From: Alkalibacter saccharofermentans DSM 14828
GTDB lineage: Bacteria > Bacillota > Clostridia > Eubacteriales > Alkalibacteraceae
Direction: 5' to 3'
NCBI RefSeq assembly: GCF_900128885.1
Contig: NZ_FQTU01000002.1
Location: 124,001-188,000 of the forward strand
DNA length: 64,000 bases
A program made the position numbers and the translations under genes. This document shows positions 8,150-16,366 of the stretch, one piece after another (within the stretch, counting starts at the first letter, position 1; each line of letters opens with the position of its first letter). Below the pieces are notes generated by a model that worked only from the letters and a program-made list of their open reading frames with translations, ran no database searches and was not told the origin of the DNA.

Positions 8150-9010
8150 ATGGAAGAAATCGACTTTAAAAACAAGAAAGTTCTGATAGTCGGGCTTGGA
8201 CTCATGGGAAGCGCATATGCTGCAAGCTTTAGAAACATCGGGTTTGAAACCATATATGCCTTGGACCGAAATAACGAAGTGCTAAAAAAGGCTGAAAGTG
8301 AAAAGCTTATAGACAAAGGATACCAAAATGCTTCGGATATACTGCCAAGTTGCGATCTTGTGGTTGTATGTCTTTATCTACATGATGCTTTGGACTTTAT
8401 AAAGAAGAATATGAACAACTTTAAATCAAATTCAGTCATAACCGATATCGTGGGGCTGAAGCGAAAAATGGTAGAAAATCTCGATGGAATATTGAGGGAT
8501 GATGTGGATTTCATACCTGGCCATCCTATGGCAGGAAGGGAAAAGAACAAGGAGGGATTTACTTCCGCCAAGATATTTGAGGGAAAAAACTACATATTGA
8601 CTCCAACAGATAAAAACAAGCCCGAAAATCTGGATATGATGCGCAGCTTGATATCCAAAATGGGCTTCGGAAGATTGATAGAAACAGATCCTGATACTCA
8701 TGATGAAAAAATTGCATTCACAAGTCAGCTATGCCATATAATAGCCGCATCAATGGTGGATATCAGCGAAGATTCCAAGGTCACTCAATTTGAAGGAGGA
8801 AGCTTTCAGGATATGACAAGAATCGCAATGATCAATTCTGACATGTGGGCAGAACTGTTCATTGCAAACAAGGACAAACTTGTAGATACTTTGGATGAGT
8901 TCACAGAAAGCATCAGCTATTTTAGAAAATGTATAGAGGATGAAAACTTTGACCATATTAAGAGCAGGTTCGATTTTATAGGAAAGAAAAGAGAAGAAAT
9001 GGGCAAGTAG
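8150..9010 (+). CDS. tyrA: Prephenate dehydrogenase
   Basis: A 286-residue prephenate dehydrogenase, which oxidises and decarboxylates prephenate to 4-hydroxyphenylpyruvate for tyrosine synthesis. The N-terminal Rossmann motif is VLIVGLGLMGSAYA, and the prephenate-binding region contains GHPMAGRE, with the catalytic histidine, and SQLCHIIA. No ACT domain is visible after about residue 280, so direct tyrosine inhibition through such a domain is not expected. Its ATG touches the aroF stop codon with no gap, so the two are in one transcript under the aromatic leader. Confidence 0.93.
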   Translation: MEEIDFKNKKVLIVGLGLMGSAYAASFRNIGFETIYALDRNNEVLKKAESEKLIDKGYQNASDILPSCDLVVVCLYLHDALDFIKKNMNNFKSNSVITDIVGLKRKMVENLDGILRDDVDFIPGHPMAGREKNKEGFTSAKIFEGKNYILTPTDKNKPENLDMMRSLISKMGFGRLIETDPDTHDEKIAFTSQLCHIIAASMVDISEDSKVTQFEGGSFQDMTRIAMINSDMWAELFIANKDKLVDTLDEFTESISYFRKCIEDENFDHIKSRFDFIGKKREEMGK

Positions 9011-9062
9011 GTTGTTTCAACTCTGGTTATGGGCTAAAATTAGATTATGCGGGGTGATTAGG

Positions 9063-9749
9063 ATGTCAAAAACACATATTGCATTAAAGGGCGTGGAGTT
9101 TTTGGTTAAATATAAACGTAGATCGGATATTTTAGTAGTGTCGGACAAAGGCGAGGTGGAAGTAACTGTCCCAAAGAACATGCCCATTTCCACGGTAGAG
9201 ACATTTTTAGAAGACAATTTCGATTTTGTGTTAAAATATAAACAGAAAGATTTGTTCGCTGCCCTGGGAGGAAGTATTCTTTTTAATGGAAAGGAATATC
9301 TTTTGGAGACTGTGCTTCATGAAGATGCTCATGAAAGCTTGAATTTTGACGGCAATCGCTTTATATTTGAAAACAAGACAGAAAATCAGGTTACCATCAG
9401 AAGGCTGACAATCGATTTTTTAAAGGAAAATACACTTGAGATGGTAACGGCTAGAATTCAACGCTACAAAAATCTTGTTGGAGTAAACCCGGGAGAAATA
9501 AAGGTGGAGAAGATGTTCGGCAGGTGGGCTGCTTGTTCAAATTTCGGCAACATGAAATTTCACTGGAAATGCGCCATGCTGCCTGACGACATACTGGATT
9601 ACGTGGTAGTTCACGAGCTGTGCCACCTTATCCATTTGAACCATGGTCCGGAATACTGGCAGAAGGTCGAAAGCGTGATGCCTGATTATCATGGGAAGAA
9701 AGAATGGCTAGAAAAAGAAGGACTGCAAATCATGATGAATAAACAATAA
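9063..9749 (+). CDS. YgjP-like metallopeptidase domain protein (DUF45)
   Basis: A 228-residue protein of the YgjP/SprT-like family of putative zinc metalloproteases. The zinc motif HELCHLIHLNHG (HExxH plus a downstream His) sits near the C-terminus, as is usual for the family, followed by EYW and the MPDY segment. The ATG at 9063 follows GGGGTGATT; an earlier in-frame ATG at 9012 has no ribosome site. The substrate is unknown, and members are often annotated only by the metal motif. It starts 52 bp after tyrA and may be read from the same transcript. Confidence 0.8.
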   Translation: MSKTHIALKGVEFLVKYKRRSDILVVSDKGEVEVTVPKNMPISTVETFLEDNFDFVLKYKQKDLFAALGGSILFNGKEYLLETVLHEDAHESLNFDGNRFIFENKTENQVTIRRLTIDFLKENTLEMVTARIQRYKNLVGVNPGEIKVEKMFGRWAACSNFGNMKFHWKCAMLPDDILDYVVVHELCHLIHLNHGPEYWQKVESVMPDYHGKKEWLEKEGLQIMMNKQ

Positions 9750-9767
9750 ATATTCGGAGGCAAAAAA

Positions 9768-10757
9768 GTGAAAAGAAAAAAACTGATACTGATATTGATT
9801 GTCGCATTGATACTTTCCGTTTTTACAGCTGGATGTGGACAAAGAGACCTTATAGAAGATGAAAAGACGGTCACCATGGGACTTTTGGCAGGTCCTACCG
9901 GTATGGGAGCGGCAAAGCTAATGGATGAGGGGCTGGATCTTGGAGAGAACGCAAAGCTTGAGTTTAAGATCTATACAGCTCCGGACCAAATAAGCGCCGA
10001 TATTATAAACGGCAGCTTGGATATTGCGGCTATGCCTACTAATCTTGCAGCAGTTTTATACAACAGGACTGAAGGTGGGGTGCTGATGGGAGCTGTAAAT
10101 ACCTTGGGAACGCTATACATTTTGTCGGGTGAAGAGACGCAGATAGATTCTATCTCCGATCTTTTAGGCAAAACCATCTATTCATCAGGTCAAGGTGCTA
10201 CTCCGGAGTATATATTAAGATATATTTTAGATAATAATGGCTTAAATCCAGACGAGGATGTAAACATAAGGTTTTATCAGGAGCATGCAGAGGCGGCGAC
10301 TCAGTTTTCACAAGACAAGGGAAATGTCGTTGTTTTACCGGAACCATTCGTCACATCTACCCTTATGAACATGGATGGGGTAAAAACAGTGCTGGACTTG
10401 ACAGTAGAGTGGGAGAAGGCTACGCAAGGGAAAAGCCTGCCAATGGGCTGTATTTCAATAAGAAAGGAATTTGCCCTTGAATATCCGGAAGCCTTATCCT
10501 ATATACTTGAAAAATACGAGGAATCCATTGATTATGTTAATCAGAATCCTGTACAGGCTGCCGCACTGATAGTGGAGCAGGGGATACTTCCACAGGAAAA
10601 AATAGCAGAAAACGCTATTGGCGGAAGCAATATAGTATATATTAAGGCAACTGAAGCGAGGGAAAGCTTGGAAGCTTATTATAAAATCTTGTTTGAATTC
10701 AACCCGGGATCAGTCGGAGGTGCGTTGCCGGATGATGAATTCTATTACTCAGAGTAA
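9768..10757 (+). CDS. ABC transporter substrate-binding lipoprotein (NMT1/SsuA-like)
   Basis: A 329-residue periplasmic-binding-type lipoprotein. A lipoprotein signal peptide is clear: basic start, hydrophobic run, and a lipobox ending in TAGC with the lipidated Cys at position 23. The mature part resembles the NMT1/SsuA/ThiY group that binds small organic solutes, with segments such as INGSLDIAAMPTN and KTIYSSGQGATPEYIL. The start is a GTG, 7 bases after CGGAGG. It is the first gene of a complete importer with the permease and ATPase downstream. The substrate cannot be told from sequence; sulfonates, nitrate, pyrimidines or thiamine precursors are all family options. Confidence 0.85.
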   Translation: MKRKKLILILIVALILSVFTAGCGQRDLIEDEKTVTMGLLAGPTGMGAAKLMDEGLDLGENAKLEFKIYTAPDQISADIINGSLDIAAMPTNLAAVLYNRTEGGVLMGAVNTLGTLYILSGEETQIDSISDLLGKTIYSSGQGATPEYILRYILDNNGLNPDEDVNIRFYQEHAEAATQFSQDKGNVVVLPEPFVTSTLMNMDGVKTVLDLTVEWEKATQGKSLPMGCISIRKEFALEYPEALSYILEKYEESIDYVNQNPVQAAALIVEQGILPQEKIAENAIGGSNIVYIKATEARESLEAYYKILFEFNPGSVGGALPDDEFYYSE

Positions 10758-11514
10758 AATGAGCAAGCAAATCAGGACTATCTTGGTTATTGGATTCTAT
10801 TTATTGATATGGGAATTTGGAGCTGCAAGGGTTTCAAGCAGCTTGATTCTGCCCTCGCCGAGGGAGACTATAAAGACCTTGTTGGAGCTTATGCCCAAGG
10901 AGGTTTTTCGTTTGGCTGTGGGAACGACAGTGGCGAGGATAATCGCTGGGGTAGGACTGTCCATGGGCGCAGGCATTGTATTAGGAGTCGCAAGCTCTCT
11001 CAATAGGAAGCTATTATATCTTATCGAGCCGCTGATTGGTCTTGTCAAGGCGATACCCGTGGTGTCAGTCAGCATCCTAATCCTACTTTGGTTTGATGAG
11101 AACCTTGCTCCTGTGGCGGTTTGTTTTTTGCTTTGTTTTCCGCCTATATGGTCTAATACCTTCGAAGGTATGAGCACGGTTGACTCGAAGAAGCTAGAAA
11201 TGGCAAAGGTTTACCAAGTGGACATGCTGAGCGTTTTGAGAAATATATATTTGCCTCACTTAAGCCCATATATACTCTCCGGGCTATCCATATCAATAGG
11301 ATTAGGATGGAAGAGCACGGTAACTGCGGAGCTGTTATCCTCTGCCCCTTATGCCATGGGAAGGATGATTTACAACTCAAAAATATATCTTGAGACCACA
11401 GAGCTCTTTGCCTGGACTGCGACGGTTATCATACTGAGCATTTTGATGGAGAAGGGAGTCAAAGGTCTTATAGAAAAAAGAAGCAAGATGGTGGGATATG
11501 GATATAGAAATTAA
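10732..11514 (+). CDS. ABC transporter permease (SsuC/TauC-like)
   Basis: A 260-residue permease of the binding-protein-dependent inner membrane family, with about six hydrophobic segments and the EAA loop region visible near KKLEMAKVYQ. The ATG at 10732 overlaps the end of the binding-protein gene by 26 bp and follows a GGAGGTG site; 10735 and 10759 are other possible starts. Its neighbours give a full importer. Like the binding protein, it resembles the nitrate/sulfonate/taurine group, but this does not fix the substrate. Confidence 0.85.
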   Translation: MMNSITQSKMSKQIRTILVIGFYLLIWEFGAARVSSSLILPSPRETIKTLLELMPKEVFRLAVGTTVARIIAGVGLSMGAGIVLGVASSLNRKLLYLIEPLIGLVKAIPVVSVSILILLWFDENLAPVAVCFLLCFPPIWSNTFEGMSTVDSKKLEMAKVYQVDMLSVLRNIYLPHLSPYILSGLSISIGLGWKSTVTAELLSSAPYAMGRMIYNSKIYLETTELFAWTATVIILSILMEKGVKGLIEKRSKMVGYGYRN

Positions 11515-12121
11515 AGGGTTGGTTAAGAAATATGATGGAGAGACGATTTTTAACGGAATAAACATATATATAAAAAAAGGACTTATAACCGTGATTTCCG
11601 GAGCATCAGGAATTGGAAAGACTACTGTTTTAAATATTTTATCAGGAATCGACTCTGAATTCGAAGGCCTGGTCTGCGGCGTGGACAAAAGCAGGGTCGC
11701 GTACGTATTTCAGGAGCCTAGGCTTCTTGACCACTTGACGGTGTCTGAGAATATTAGGTTTGTGCTGGATAAAAAGATGAATGGACGGGAGATCGATGAT
11801 GTGATTTCTAAGGTACTTGAATCTGTTGAGCTGAAGAAACAAAAAGATTTTTATCCGGCTCAACTAAGTGGCGGCATGAAGCAAAGGGTTTCTATTGCCA
11901 GGGCATTTGCCTATCCAGGTGATTTGATTTTAATGGATGAGCCTTTTAGTGGAATCGATGAAAAACTGAAAAGGCAGATGATGGATGACATAAAAAAACT
12001 TCAAAGGAAGCAGGGCAAAACGATAGTATTTGTAACACACAACATGGCTGAAGCAGACTATCTCGGAGATGAACACTATATTATAGAAGGAAAACCTTCA
12101 GAGATCATCAAAATAAAGTGA
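11498..12121 (+). CDS. ABC transporter ATP-binding protein
   Basis: A 207-residue ATPase with Walker A GASGIGKTT, Q-loop VFQEPRLLDHL, signature LSGGMKQR and Walker B LILMDEPFSGID, all intact. It overlaps the permease gene by 17 bp, so the three transporter genes are translationally linked. It is slightly shorter than typical SsuB/TauB proteins, ending soon after the H-loop (VFVTHNMAEAD). It powers import for the preceding permease and binding protein. Confidence 0.9.
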   Translation: MDIEIKGLVKKYDGETIFNGINIYIKKGLITVISGASGIGKTTVLNILSGIDSEFEGLVCGVDKSRVAYVFQEPRLLDHLTVSENIRFVLDKKMNGREIDDVISKVLESVELKKQKDFYPAQLSGGMKQRVSIARAFAYPGDLILMDEPFSGIDEKLKRQMMDDIKKLQRKQGKTIVFVTHNMAEADYLGDEHYIIEGKPSEIIKIK

Positions 12122-12168
12122 TTTTGTAGGAACATAAACACAATAAGCAACACTTATGGAGGCGAATA

Positions 12169-12939
12169 ATGCTTATAGATACACACGCTCATCTGGATGA
12201 TGAAGCATATGAGGGTAATTTAAATGAAGTAATAGAAAACTTCAAAAAAGAGGGAGGAAAGCTGATAATAAATCCTTCCTATGATAGAACATCCGCTGAA
12301 AAAGCATTGATGATTTCTAGGGAATTTGAAGTAGTGTATGCAGCGCTTGGAATCCATCCCCATGATGCTCAGATGGCAGATGAAGAGTTTTACGATTTCA
12401 TAATACAAAACTCAGATTATGAAAAGGTAGTTGCTGTAGGTGAAATTGGGTTGGATTATTACTACGACAATTCGCCAAGGGTGATTCAGCGAGAGGTTTT
12501 TAAAAGGCAGATGGAGATTGCCGTTAAAAAAGAGCTGCCCGTAATAATTCACTCAAGAGATGCCCACCTGGATACATACAATATTTTAGAGTCCTTTAAA
12601 GGTAAGGTCAGAGGCGTAATGCATAGCTACTCAGGAAGCTGGGAGATGGCAAAGAGGTACCTGGATTTGGGATATTATATATCCCTCTCAGGACCATTGA
12701 CATTTAAAAACTCTCGAAAGCTTCCGGAGGTTGCCGCCAACACCCCATTGGACAGAATACTGGTTGAAACGGACAGTCCTTATCTTACGCCGGTTCCCTA
12801 CAGAGGCAGGACAAACAATCCCAGCTACGTAAGATATGTTGCAGAAAAAATTGCGGATATAAAAGAGATTACCTTCGAAAAGCTAATGGAGCATGTTGAA
12901 ATAAATACATTTGAAGTGTTCGAAAAGATAAAGAGATGA
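12169..12939 (+). CDS. tatD: TatD family metal-dependent DNase
   Basis: A 256-residue TatD hydrolase with the metal-binding DTHAHLDD motif at the N-terminus, the GEIGLDYY motif, HSRDAH, and the late TDSPYLTP segment. Family members are cytoplasmic magnesium-dependent deoxyribonucleases. The ATG follows ATGGAGGC. In Bacillus the orthologous gene lies just upstream of yabE, and a YabE-like gene follows here too. The terminator stem overlaps the stop codon. Confidence 0.93.
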   Translation: MLIDTHAHLDDEAYEGNLNEVIENFKKEGGKLIINPSYDRTSAEKALMISREFEVVYAALGIHPHDAQMADEEFYDFIIQNSDYEKVVAVGEIGLDYYYDNSPRVIQREVFKRQMEIAVKKELPVIIHSRDAHLDTYNILESFKGKVRGVMHSYSGSWEMAKRYLDLGYYISLSGPLTFKNSRKLPEVAANTPLDRILVETDSPYLTPVPYRGRTNNPSYVRYVAEKIADIKEITFEKLMEHVEINTFEVFEKIKR

Positions 12940-12963
12940 GCTGAAAATTCAGCTCATTTTTTA
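12936..12963 (+). terminator. Terminator of tatD
   Basis: A 10-bp stem, ATGAGCTGAA (12936-12945) with TTCAGCTCAT (12949-12958), then TTTTTT. It includes the tatD stop codon. Confidence 0.92.
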
Positions 12964-13083
12964 ATTGCTAAAGATATCGTTTTCTCTTGAGATGTAAACG
13001 TAAAGCTTTTCGAAAATGTCAATAGCAAAACCCTCATAAATATATACAAAGTGTAAATAATGAGTAACTAAATAGTAACAAGT

Positions 13084-13142
13084 TTGACAAAAAAGTTTTT
13101 TTGGGGTATGATGTCTCATATTTGACGGGAGTGTGCGTCAAA
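13084..13142 (+). promoter_or_regulatory. Promoter and 5' hairpin of the YabE-like gene
   Basis: TTGACA (13084-13089), 17-bp spacer, TATGAT (13107-13112). The predicted transcript starts with a hairpin, TTTGACG (13121-13127) paired with CGTCAAA (13136-13142), 45 bases before the start codon. The hairpin could stabilise the message or be an operator. Confidence 0.75.
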
Positions 13143-13187
13143 TGCTTGTTATATGCAGGCAAGGTTCAAATTTTTAGGAGGTAAAAA

Positions 13188-14228
13188 ATGAATGTTAACT
13201 TAAAGAGATTGAAGGAGGCATGGTCAGGCGGCCGTAATCTTTTGATCATCGCATTGCTAACTTTGGCAATGTCAGCAGCATTTATCGTCTTCCAAACAAC
13301 TGAAAGATTGGCAACAATAGTAGACGGAGAAAAAACTATCGAATATACATTCAGAGGAGAAAAAAGCGTAAAAGATGCGCTTTTGGAAAATGAAATCAGT
13401 TTGGGGGAGATGGATGAGATTTCTCAACCATTGACCGACACCTTGGAAAACGGACAGGAGATCAGAATCAGCAGAGCAAAGGAGATAACCGTAACTGCAG
13501 ATGGAAAGGAATATGTATTCTTTACCGCCCAGCGGCAAGTGGACAAGATAATAAGCCAACTGGGGCTAAGGTTGGAAAATCTGGACATGGTATACCCAAA
13601 TCCAGAGGATGAGATCGACGAGAAATTCAGCGGGGAAATAAAGATTACTCGGGTAGTGGAAGAAGTCGTAACAGAAGAACAACCGGTTAAATACAGCAAA
13701 GTAACTAGAAACAATCAAACTTTAGATAAGGGCGTAGTAAATACCGTCCAAAAAGGAAAAGACGGACTAAGAAGCATTACGGAAAAGGTGGTCTATCACG
13801 ATGGAGAAGAATATAGCAGAACCGTTGTTGAAGAAAAAATGGAAAAAGAGCCTGTTGAAGAGATTCAGGAGGTAGGAACTAACGTATATATTGCCACTTC
13901 AAGGGGACAGACCCGATTTGACCAGACGTTGTATGTAGTTGCAACAGCATATTGTTCCTGCTCACAGTGCACCGGTCCGGGAAACGGAACTGTCACGGCA
14001 AGCGGGGCAAGGACTAGAGCAAATCATACCATTGCAGCATCCACTCAGTTTTCCTTCGGCACAGAATTTTACATACCCCATTTCAGAGGAAATTCCAACA
14101 GAGGGATTTTCGTGGTTGAAGACCGGGGCGGAGCCATAAAAGGGAACAGGATAGACATATACTTCAACACTCATGAAGAAGCCATAAGATTCGGAAGAAG
14201 GACTTTGAAGGTCTATGTACTGGATTGA
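13188..14228 (+). CDS. yabE: YabE-like cell wall protein: DUF348, G5 and 3D domains
   Basis: A 346-residue exported protein. A single N-terminal hydrophobic segment (about 18-38) anchors or exports it. Two DUF348-type repeats follow (ATIVDGEKTIEY... and EITVTADGKEYVF...), then a G5 domain (about 155-225), then a C-terminal 3D domain with the aspartate-bearing VEDRGGAIKG and GNRIDIYF motifs. The 3D fold occurs in lytic transglycosylases, so a peptidoglycan-cleaving role is likely. Its place after tatD matches yabD-yabE of Bacillus, though rnmV and ksgA do not follow. It has its own promoter and a bidirectional terminator. Family is secure; substrate and timing are inferred. Confidence 0.85.
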   Translation: MNVNLKRLKEAWSGGRNLLIIALLTLAMSAAFIVFQTTERLATIVDGEKTIEYTFRGEKSVKDALLENEISLGEMDEISQPLTDTLENGQEIRISRAKEITVTADGKEYVFFTAQRQVDKIISQLGLRLENLDMVYPNPEDEIDEKFSGEIKITRVVEEVVTEEQPVKYSKVTRNNQTLDKGVVNTVQKGKDGLRSITEKVVYHDGEEYSRTVVEEKMEKEPVEEIQEVGTNVYIATSRGQTRFDQTLYVVATAYCSCSQCTGPGNGTVTASGARTRANHTIAASTQFSFGTEFYIPHFRGNSNRGIFVVEDRGGAIKGNRIDIYFNTHEEAIRFGRRTLKVYVLD

Positions 14229-14254
14229 TAATAAATAAAAAAATAATTGAACCT

Positions 14255-14286
14255 AAAAAAGCCGACTAAAGAATGTCGGCTTTTTT
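14255..14286. terminator. Bidirectional terminator between yabE and dnaI
   Basis: A 12-bp stem, AAAAAAGCCGAC (14255-14266) with GTCGGCTTTTTT (14275-14286). A-run and T-run flank both sides, so it can serve the convergent genes. It overlaps the dnaI stop codon. Confidence 0.92.
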
Positions 14287-15246
14287 CATGCGTATATCTT
14301 CTCCAAAAAATTCAAGGAAATGAAAATTTCCAATGACTCTTGAGGCCAGTCTGGTTGAATAGCGTTTTTCAAGCTGATTAACTGAAAGGTTCGTAGAAAT
14401 AATCATTTTTTTGTTGTCCTTTAAACGCTTGTTGATGAGGGTAAAAAGCTCGTTATTGGCAAATTCGGTGAGGGTTTCGGTGCCCAAGTCGTCTATGATC
14501 AAAAGATCACAGGTATAAAGATAGCTTGCGGGGTGATTTTGATATGCTTCAGGATTGGATGAAAACTTGCTTCTCCTTACGATATCCATGATTTCAGAAG
14601 CGGTCTGGTATATAACCACGTAACCTTTATCAAGAAGCTCCTTGGCGATACAGTGTGATAAAAATGTCTTTCCCAACCCGGGATCGCCAAAAAAGTAAAG
14701 GTTGAGACTTTCCTCGCCAAAATTTTTTACGAAGTCGATGCTTTCAAGAAGGATCTTTTCCATCTGAAGCTTCGGAGAAACAGGATATGGTCCTTTGTCC
14801 CCCGAATAGTAATCCATTTTGAAGGTATCAAAATTTTCTTTGGAGAGAATGTTTTTAAGGTTGGACTGGTCGTAGTACTTTTCTATTAACAGGCTATTGA
14901 AGCAATTGCATCTTTTCCCTTCCACATATCCTTCATCCATGCAGACCTTGCATGCAGGCTTGTATTGGAGATAATCCTCCGGATATCCCTTGGATTGAAG
15001 AAGTGAGCGCTCGTCGTCTTTTAAGGAAGCTATCTCATTTTTAATATTTTCAAGATTCTTATGACTCTCACCGGGAATTGAGGACAAAGCTAGCTTGAGC
15101 CCCGCTCTGTTTATTCCGTCATGGAGAGACTTCAGCTGGGGCATGGCCTTGTATAGGTCGTCGATGCGCTGCTTGTGTATGCGCTTGCGCCGCAGTATCT
15201 TTTCGTTGAATTCTATCAGGGTGTCATTGTAAATAGGGTCTTTCAT
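14266..15246 (-). CDS. dnaI: DnaI/DnaC-type replicative helicase loader
   Basis: A 326-residue AAA+ protein of the DnaI/DnaC group, which loads the replicative helicase at origins and at restarted forks. A zinc-ribbon-like cluster (CKVCMDEGYVEGKRCNC) sits near residue 97, as in DnaI. The ATPase part follows with Walker A GDPGLGKTF and Walker B LLIIDDLG and a sensor region with ISTNLS. Its start overlaps the preceding DnaB/DnaD-like gene by 4 bp (ATGA), the usual pairing of primosome genes in Firmicutes. IstB-like transposition proteins share the ATPase, but the zinc cluster and the partner gene favour DnaI. Confidence 0.9.
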   Translation of the reverse strand: MKDPIYNDTLIEFNEKILRRKRIHKQRIDDLYKAMPQLKSLHDGINRAGLKLALSSIPGESHKNLENIKNEIASLKDDERSLLQSKGYPEDYLQYKPACKVCMDEGYVEGKRCNCFNSLLIEKYYDQSNLKNILSKENFDTFKMDYYSGDKGPYPVSPKLQMEKILLESIDFVKNFGEESLNLYFFGDPGLGKTFLSHCIAKELLDKGYVVIYQTASEIMDIVRRSKFSSNPEAYQNHPASYLYTCDLLIIDDLGTETLTEFANNELFTLINKRLKDNKKMIISTNLSVNQLEKRYSTRLASRVIGNFHFLEFFGEDIRMKKADIL

Positions 15247-16196
15247 TTTTTATCACTCCACATTTTTTCTCGCAATTTTTTTTGTATCAGATCGTAATCG
15301 TATTTGGAATCCTTTTGATCTGGAGACTGCTTGGTGGCCGGTCTGTCATCTACAACTTGATCGGGGCTCGTGTAGCCTTTTTCATGCCAGCTTTTTAAAA
15401 CCGTGTCGAGGTAACGAAAGTTTGGCTTGTTTAATCCTGTCATTTTTCTGCATCCTTCAAATATCATCTCAAGAGGCATCTTGTAATCATCAAGCCATTT
15501 GTCCATATATTCGGTTTCGGCCTTGGAGGGCTGGCGGTTGAAACCGAGAAAGTGCATTATCTTGTAATAATTGGCCCATTTCGTATTGGTAGAGTCGATG
15601 TGGGCCAATGCCTCGTCGTATGTCCTGATGCTTTTATCGTACCATGAAAGCGCGACCTTGTTCATATAGTTGAAGTCCTTCTTTTGCTTTCCGATACAGT
15701 ACTCTACAAGAAGAGTTGCAAGCTCCGGGGTAAAGAACAAATCTTCCAGCCAGCTGTTTATTGTTTGAAGCTCCTTGGAGCTGAGCGGTCGTGCAAACAT
15801 GTACTCCACCGCCTTGAACATCTCGCGGGTAAGATTTTTGCTTTTATCTTCTTCGGTTTTTTTGGATGGAAGCTTTTTCCCTTCCAGCATCAAGGATGCG
15901 ATGTTAAAGTAGTTGATTCTGGTATTTTCCCCAGCTGGAGATTCCACCTGTACTATTCCCTCTGATTCCCAATATCTCCATGCTTTTATAACGTCGCTTT
16001 CAAGCAGATTGAGGCTTTTAGCGATGACCTTGTCGCTGATAGCAGACAGGCTGTTGCTTTGGCAATACTTTAGTCCAAGGAGATAGACTTTCACAAAATC
16101 CCCAGGAGCTTTTGGCATATAGTGATTTATGAAAATATTTTCAATCAGAGTTACTGAAAGATCGTCGTTGTTTCGAATCATCTCAAAATGGTTCAA
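15243..16196 (-). CDS. DnaB/DnaD-domain primosome protein
   Basis: A 317-residue protein with an N-terminal winged-helix part (about 15-95) and two DnaD/DnaB_2-type helical domains (about 125-190 and 200-275), the second ending in a conserved tyrosine-tryptophan region (RYLDTVLKSWHEKG). Such proteins work with DnaI in helicase loading in Gram-positive bacteria. The start is a TTG at 16196, 8 bases after AAGGTG; the first ATG, 15 bases inside, has no usable site. It is the first gene of the minus-strand pair and is divergent from murA. Confidence 0.82.
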   Translation of the reverse strand: MNHFEMIRNNDDLSVTLIENIFINHYMPKAPGDFVKVYLLGLKYCQSNSLSAISDKVIAKSLNLLESDVIKAWRYWESEGIVQVESPAGENTRINYFNIASLMLEGKKLPSKKTEEDKSKNLTREMFKAVEYMFARPLSSKELQTINSWLEDLFFTPELATLLVEYCIGKQKKDFNYMNKVALSWYDKSIRTYDEALAHIDSTNTKWANYYKIMHFLGFNRQPSKAETEYMDKWLDDYKMPLEMIFEGCRKMTGLNKPNFRYLDTVLKSWHEKGYTSPDQVVDDRPATKQSPDQKDSKYDYDLIQKKLREKMWSDKK

Positions 16197-16232
16197 TTAA
16201 CACACACCTTCTTAAAAAAAGTTATCTAAATC

Positions 16233-16241
16233 ATTATACCA
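16233..16241 (-). promoter_or_regulatory. Extended -10 promoter for the primosome pair
   Basis: On the minus strand TGGTATAAT, a TGn-extended -10 element, lies about 40 bp ahead of the TTG start. No good -35 is visible, as expected for extended -10 promoters. Confidence 0.55.
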
Positions 16242-16316
16242 TATAACTGAGAAATCTCGAGATGTTATAAACGAGGGGCATGGCTATCTTTTTGTGTTTT
16301 AAGTTGGATAAAAATA

Positions 16317-16325
16317 TGATATAAT
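16317..16325 (+). promoter_or_regulatory. Extended -10 promoter for murA
   Basis: TGATATAAT, an extended -10 element, lies 41 bp ahead of the murA start. It is divergent from the similar element of the primosome genes at 16233. Confidence 0.55.
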
Positions 16326-16366
16326 GCATCCCAGTGAGAAAGATTTCAATTGAAGGGAAGTTAAAC

